This document shows positions 57,300 through 64,000 of a DNA stretch of 64,000 nucleotides, one piece after another. The notes beneath the pieces were generated by a model that did no database searches, was not told where the DNA came from, and saw only the letters and a program-made list of their open reading frames with translations. Position 1 is the stretch's first letter, and each line of letters opens with the position of its first letter. Both the position numbers and the translations under genes were made by a program. The stretch is from Rhea pennata (taxonomy: Eukaryota; Chordata; Aves; Rheiformes; Rheidae). The stretch is from NCBI RefSeq assembly GCF_028389875.1, contig NC_084674.1, positions 7,411,501 to 7,475,500 of the forward strand. Reading direction: 5' to 3'.

Positions 57300-60200
57300 G
57301 TTCTATGGAAGACCTATCATAGGGTCAATTCTAACCAATCTGCTACCTACTACAAAGCTTGGTAGAAAGGTCGTTTGTGAAGAGCAAAGCAAAGAAAGAT
57401 GAGGAGGAAAATAAATGAAAGTCTAAAACCTTATAAGCCCTCCGGCCAGATAAGTGGCACACGTTTCTAGTAAGAACACTAGATTACCTGTAGCTTTACA
57501 AGGATGGTAACAACACTTGAAAGTACTAACGAAAATCTCAGAACTCAGCCTTCCACTGATGTCTCACCCTTGCTCCTATTAACATAACACTAAAAGGTTG
57601 GACCTTTGGCTGGTATTGATGCAGCAAGTATCTCCTTCTGAAAGGGGAGCTGCATAGCTGTGTTTTCAGACAGCTGCATATGTAAAACTGTATCCATACT
57701 GCATAACTGATTCCTGGGAGGAAAAAAAGAAAAAGTTCCTATGACTGGTACTTCTGATAGGTGGTTGGAAAGGTATTTAAGAGGTGGGAAGATCACAAGT
57801 TTAGCAAGCATGTAACAAACACAAAATAGTATCTGTCAAGAAGATTACCGCAATAATTTCAGAACTAAGGAAAGAGACTGCTTCAGTGCCAAAAATCCTA
57901 AGTACTACTAAACTTGTTTTGAGCAGTATTTGGGGGCATTAAGGAACTGTATTCATTACTCTTTACTGCTCTGGCAAGAACTGCTTGCTCGCTTTCCTCT
58001 TGCAATACTGGTGAGTTGCAATCTCACCTAACACAATCTTTTTCTTCTATGTGTTTCTCTAAAGGGAAACAAAGACTTTTCCATGAGGAAAACTCATATC
58101 TTAGAAGGAAAGAACTTTATAGTGCAACCTAAATATTCATCAAAGCTCTACTTGTAACAGCAGGAACTTAGCACAAGCAGGCAGGTGGGATGGATAAGAA
58201 TTTATGGGATGTCTGTAGATGTATGAAATATCTCAAGGTCTTCAAAGCACAGGTAACACTGAAATGGAATTTACAGACACAGTTGATTGAAAATATGTAC
58301 AGTCTCAATCTATATTCAGTACTTTCTCCTATTAAAACACATTCAGCAGATACCATCTGCCCTTTACAGGCACTGGTAATCAAAAGGTTTTCTGTCAGTA
58401 TAAGCTTTATCCTTTAATATCCATTAAAGGATATATTGGGGGAAAGCTCATGATTAAAAGGGAGCATTGCTGAACTCTACACTCTTTTACCCAAAGCTAC
58501 TCCTGTATGCTTGATCAGAAAGTTAATTCATACTGTATCTTCTGGACTGTTCCCACATTCATGATACTTCTGTTTTCAAAATCCACAAAATACTTTTGGT
58601 CACCAGGATTTTCTAATGTGAATTCTTTATCGCCAAAAGACAATTCACCATTTCTTCCTTAGGTAACAAATTTCTTATATCTCCTGATTATTCTCATGGA
58701 AAAATACAAAAGGGTGAGAGAAAAGGTACTGGTAATTTCCTGTTAATTCAACATGTTTCATCAAGTAAAGAAAACCAGGATATCTTCCATCTGCCTGAAA
58801 TCAAGTCTGATTCTGCAAACATCCCACTGAAGCAGCTCACACTTAAGAGGAGTCTGGAGTGCAGAACAGCTCTTAGTATACAGAAAAGGTTCAGTGTTCT
58901 ATTTTATTGTGACTTTTCTGTACTGTAATAAAATATTTCAAAACATCCTTCCACAAAAGTCTTTTTTGGAAAGTTAAGATGCGACTGAATAGAAAAGCTT
59001 TTTGGTCACAAAATGTTATCCAATTTTATTGTCTCTTATCCAAGCTGTAGCCTGCGTATCCATTTTCAAATGGAACTAAAACACATTGGGAGCTTTATGT
59101 TCTCTGAACTGTTATTAAGCTGCAATATAAATTTAATTACAGAAACACCTTTGACAGTTAAATAATAGTGCTTGTAGAAATAAGATCACCAATGGTAGAA
59201 ATAACATTGATATATTTACATAAAACCTGACTAACTACCAGTGCAAAGGCTTAAAACTACAGAAGCAAGGATCAGATGGCCTTGAAAGAAAAAGATTTTG
59301 CAGGCCATTCTTATAACAGTTATTTTATACGGATATAACTAACTGAAAATAAACCAACAACAGTACACTCCAATTCTGCAAACTAGGTTTGCAGTTATTT
59401 TCACTCTTAGTAAGGTCCATTACAACCCAATGCACATACAACAATATGCAATTCTATTATCTTTGCTTTAAACTGCCTGATCCTCTTTTATAGACTTCAT
59501 TTTTGCTATTTCAGGAATTTCACTATAATAAAGTATGGAATTCTGCTCCTAGAGAGTGAAGTCCATAACTAAATCTCCAATAAAGTGGTCTCATATCCAC
59601 CAGGAAAAGGAAAATGGTATCTCAGAACTGTGTCATGGCTGGGTACAGGCAGACTCTGGGCTGCTAAAGTTAAAGGACATTTAGCAACAAGCATTCTTCA
59701 TTTTTAATCCCTGAGTGGTTTTAGGAGTGCCTATACTATACCTTAAACTTGTTAATCTCCACAGGTATTTGGACTGTAGCCCATGCATTTTCAATGGGTA
59801 TCTGAGACAGGATAAATGACAGTATTGGGTTATTACAGTAAAACTCCATGCTTTTGCCAATTATGAATACCATGGCATGGGCCTAATTCAAATTTCAGTG
59901 TCATTGCTGGGTTTTGCCTTCCCTCAGCTCCAACTATACAATGTCTAGATGGTAAGATTTTAGTTAATCACTTGGATAATAACATTTAATATGTAATAAG
60001 GTTTCCCTCTCTGTCATATGCTCATAGTTTGGCTCCAATAAATGTAGTTATTTTAATACAAAAATTGATGTCACTACTGCACCAGTAAGGAATAGAATAT
60101 AGACTGTTCAGTGGAATATTTATTGACATCTTGTATCTGACTAAAGAGGTGCATTTTTAAACTGGTTTACTATAGAAGCAGCGCATAATGTTGCCCTCTT

Positions 60201-62496
60201 CCTCCCCCCCCCTTTCCTTAGCTTTTGAACTCACTGGCTAATACTAAGCAAATAAGCCAGACAAATTGAGGTCTTGGAGATACAAAGCTCCTAAAAATGC
60301 TGTGAAGTCAGACAAAAATCTCTCAAACATCTGCAAGCATCCGGGCTGAGAAGAGAGACTCAAAGCAGCAACTCCACTTTGCAGCAAAGGCTGCAGCATT
60401 AGCTCAGCAGCGACCTGTTCGGTTGTCCACCAGGCACTCCGTGTGTACGTAGACGCAGGCAATCAGCACATGGATATGTATGGAAGTGCCACAGCTTGTG
60501 TTATCACCTGCTCAGCCAACAGCTAAGGGCTGTGGGAGGGAGCTGGGATGCTGCAGGGAGGGGTGCGAGCCTGGGGATGTAAAAGGAGAGCTGGAGTCAG
60601 CACAGTGGGGAAGGCAGAGGTGTTGCAGATTACAGGTCCTCAGGAAACCAGGTTTCTGCTGTTTACAAAACCATTTCAGTAAAGAAAAGGTACCATGGCC
60701 TTCAGAACAGGATGCTGGGCGTAAACTGCACCTCGTTCAGGGACTACTGGAAGAATGCACAGGGAAACTAGGATGCATGCAGCTAACAGCCACTCATTTC
60801 CTACTGAAATTTTCTAACGAATTTCCTACTGAAAACAGGGAGCCATCCAAAACACGCACACAAGAAGAGATGAAACAACAAAGACGACAAAAAAGCCACC
60901 ACAGACCTGCAGCAAACCAATGGTGAAGCTGCTTAAAACTCAAATAATTCTGGTTCGTGGGGCTGGAGCACCACCAAGTAAAATAAGACCCTGTGAGATC
61001 TGCCCTCAAAGGAAACATGCTGCATGAAAGGAAGTACACCAGAGCAGAAAGAGGATCCAGAGTCTGGGGGGCAAACTCTGTTAAAGTCAAAGCACTCCCT
61101 AACAGAGTTCCCTTAACATCAGTCTCTGTGGGGAAGTTCTGTAGATGCCTCACTCACGCAGCCTTTTTCATGCTCAGAGTACCACTTAGTCTCTCCTAGC
61201 CCCAAAACGGTATTTGTGGCTTTTTAGAGTCCTTAGTCCTGCCAAGGAGATGGGGAAATCTGTGAGGCTGACATGCCGGCAGACGTCTGAGGAACAGCTG
61301 CAGAGAACCTTATAAGTTTCAGGGACCTTCAAGTTGATTAAAAATAGAAATAATTTAATCAAGGTCACATTTGTCCTCAGAGAGAAAGAAAGAATTCTCT
61401 TTAAATACACAGTATTTTGTTACACTAGAAGTATTTCCCTGTGTTAGTGATTCATGGGCCTCAGGAAAATAAATATTTTAAGTTGTCCTAGGCCCTACTG
61501 CTTCAAGATCTGCATTTCCCAGGAGACTGAGAGATCAAAAATTAACCTCAGCAAGCGGTCCCACGTTTCAGTGTGTCCCGATGGTATCACTCCAGCTAAA
61601 CATGACAGGAGGAGCCAAGACTCTATACCTCATTTTATGCTAGGAATGTGCAAATAAAACCCCCTTTAGAAGACAAGATGGGGGGAGGCCTCTAAAAATA
61701 CCTTCCTAAGATCCATCTGCCACACACAGCATCGCAAGGCATAAAGCTCATTAGACTCTTAAAAGGAATCCATAAAGACAGGTCTACCCTCGGCACCAAA
61801 TGCATGTGTGATATTAGCTTGATATTATCAACCACTGGCTTAAAAATGGCTTTGCCATTCTCCATTAGGTCTCTGAGTAAGAATATAGGATTTTTTCTCT
61901 ACCCAGAGTCTTCCCTACATACAAAATCACAAGGAGAGAAGGAATAAAAGAGCTCTCTTTTACTTTCAAGTAATACAAAGCAAATTGCATTTTAGGAGGT
62001 CAGGACAACTGGCAAACCAATAAACATTCATCTACAAGGTCTGCAATCTACAGTTTTGTAAAAGAAACCTTGGAATTTAATTTTCTCCCATTGCAAGCTG
62101 TTGAACAGTTGTGAAAGCCACTGAAACAGAGCCTTCAGAATAATCCCTGAAAATACCAAGCAATTTTCCTCCAGCAATTGTCATCATTTCCTTACAGAAC
62201 ACACACACACTCTAAGAGTGCAGCATCCACATCTCACTCCATGAATTTCAAAACCCTAAGTATGTCCCATAATGTGAACAGGATTTTCCATCTACCTTCG
62301 TAGCATGAATTTCACATTAGATCCTCGAGCTGGCTTCTTCCTACCAGTATAACCTACTTCTGCTCCTTATTACACTTCCCTTTTTTAATTAAAGATGGTG
62401 GGAAGTTCCAAAAAAAGAAAATTTGGCAATCCATCCCTTAAACACACAAAAAAGGGCACGTTTCTAAGTCATATACTTAAAGAGCTAAATCCACGT

Positions 62497-62509
62497 TTAA
62501 GCACTTAAG
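62497..62509. repeat. TTAAGCACTTAAG motif, related copy
   Basis: Shares AAGCACTTAAG with the fragment at 49,520. Part of a short stretch (62,485-62,540) that resembles the same old repeat. Confidence 0.35.
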
Positions 62510-64000
62510 TAAGGAGCATGATTTGCTTCTGGAAGTACTAAGCATATAAATCTCTGTCTTTGCTGTTCCTGGGAGTTCTGCATGCCTGGTACTTTTGGGG
62601 AGGGAATGAAGGTAAAAATGGAATCACAGGTGAGGGGCCACTTTTCCTTTTCGGGACCTTCGAGAATACACATGATTCCTGTAGCCTGCGTTAGTTAATT
62701 CCTAAACTGCTGGTGTAGGTACTTAGGATTGTCAAGAAAATAGTGCTTTTACATTCCCTTCTTCAGGATCCCTTCTGTTGATGTAAATTAACAAAAGAGG
62801 TTAGTTTGTAAAACCACGGATATTCATATGCTTAGCTGAGAGCCATCACACTTGGTGGTCTGGAAATTTTTAAAAGGACACAAAACTAAACATATGAGTT
62901 GGACAAGACTAGGAAAGGTACATTTAGTAACTCTGACTACAGAACATAAATGGGCAGATGGAATTTTCCTAGCTTCGGCTGCAATAAATACATCCTAGAG
63001 TGACAAAGTAGTGGAACAAGGAGATATTCTTGCCTGATTTTGAAGTTTTTGTTTGTGCACAATGGCTTAACAAATTTGTTCATCCTTCCTTGAAGACTAC
63101 ATTTGTAATGCTGTACCATTGCCAGGGTTAGTCAGAGGTTAAGTTGCTGGCCGGATAAATTCCGATAGCACAATTTATATTCACCTGACCTGTAGCTCTG
63201 CACAACATATCCAGTCAGAAACTTTAGAGTAAAATAAAGGACTAAGTAGACACCAAAGATTTGTTGCATCTTGCCTTTCACCATACTGAACACAACAGGG
63301 CCTTTAGGATCTCTGGCAGAGTTCTCTCCCCACGGTTTGCTGATCCCAAACGTTTATTTGTAAGCATTTCTTCCTTATCCAAATTGTTGCTTTTTTTCTC
63401 TTCTTTACTTTCTCTTTTTCATGGGCATGTGGAACAGCTAGGCAAGGTGAGTTTGCTCCCAGACGCTGTGCTCATAACCTACTGAAGTTTACCAGCCTCC
63501 TAAATCACACAACTGCACTTCTTATTCAAGCACACTCCTAAAATCTGAATGAAGCATCAACAATCATGAGATAGGCTCTCAAAAGTATGGGAATGAAAAC
63601 AAATACACCAGGGCTCTTTTGTTGCCTGGTGTTTGAAACAGTACCATACCATCTATTTTACTTCCTAGAGATTTTTTCCATAGACTTTAGATGGAGACAC
63701 ACTTCTGTGTTTTTAAAGATAGCTCATATTTTATAGTCACAGTAGTTTGTGAGATGTGAATCGTAAAAAGCATAGTGAGAAGACAAAATAACATCCAAGT
63801 TTATCCAGAGAACATAATTCAGTACACCACCAGATATATTGATATTGTCTCTCTGCTGAGTACATGACATATATAATAACATCAAGTAAAGGAACACTTC
63901 AGTGATTTGTAGAGGCAGCTTGAGCTTTATTCTTCTTCCAGTCAACATCTGGGGCCAGAAGTGCCTGACCTGCCACAGAAATTCCTGGTTCTGGTTTGTA

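Larger units (their letters stand above)
38351..64000 (-). other. SLC25A26: SLC25A26 intron(s), at least 25.6 kb
   Basis: I searched this stretch by eye for the expected upstream exons: the first carrier signature PLDTIKTR, the second around VPSEVVKQR, and YRGYKSTVLRE. I found none, so exons 1 to about 5 are probably right of the window. The stretch is AT-rich intron with the minisatellite, CR1 fragments, fossil palindromes, hairpins and homopolymers listed separately. Many short open frames are unsupported. A small diverged exon could have been missed. Confidence 0.7.

Noticed and set aside
1..64000. CRISPR arrays, tRNA or rRNA genes, endogenous retroviruses
   Set aside because: I looked for spaced direct repeats, tRNA arm motifs and retroviral gene or LTR patterns and saw none that stand up. 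A computed search would be more sensitive.

Overview
This is a vertebrate nuclear genomic window, most likely from a bird. The genes have short exons with GT-AG introns of 0.2 to more than 25 kb. A CR1 retrotransposon 3' end of the type common in bird genomes lies at 52,861-52,961. Older CR1-like and MIR-like fragments are scattered through the introns. I see no bacterial, viral or plasmid features. Other CR1-bearing sauropsids such as crocodilians or turtles are not excluded.

Left part (1 to about 8.2 kb, plus strand): the 3' end of LRIG1, a single-pass membrane protein that dampens receptor tyrosine kinase signalling. Six coding exons are visible: the second Ig domain, the third Ig domain with the transmembrane helix, and four exons of cytoplasmic tail. 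The stop codon is at 5,465-5,467. All internal introns are phase 1, and the six exons sum to 504 codons including the stop plus a two-base split codon. A 3' UTR of up to about 2.7 kb follows, with several AATAAA candidates, a let-7 seed match, two Pumilio motifs and an AU-rich element.

Middle (about 8.2 to 12.5 kb): the tail-to-tail junction with the next gene. It is rich in homopolymers (30 T, 22 A, 18 C, 17 A) and then in dense CpG clusters, which is unusual at gene 3' ends.

Right part (10.5 to 64 kb, minus strand): the 3' half of SLC25A26, the mitochondrial S-adenosylmethionine carrier. Its exons are too short to stand out as long open frames, so I located them by similarity to the carrier's C-terminal half and by splice signals: 38,306-38,350, 26,196-26,265, 17,846-17,910, 16,281-16,354 and 10,880-10,976. 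They join in frame to 116 residues plus a stop. The 5' exons were not found and probably lie beyond base 64,000. LRIG1 and SLC25A26 are also convergent neighbours in human, which supports both calls.

Everything else is intron or intergenic DNA. It holds repeats, a 0.4 kb polypurine minisatellite (41,899-42,303), hairpin-forming inverted repeats, fossil palindromic repeats, and a few segments with a composition suggesting conserved regulatory DNA. I found no evidence for a new multi-gene system. The most interesting items are the CpG-rich junction, the 45-nt in-frame SLC25A26 exon with a hairpin beyond its donor, the structured minisatellite, and a CpG-retaining intronic block at 31.76-32.23 kb.
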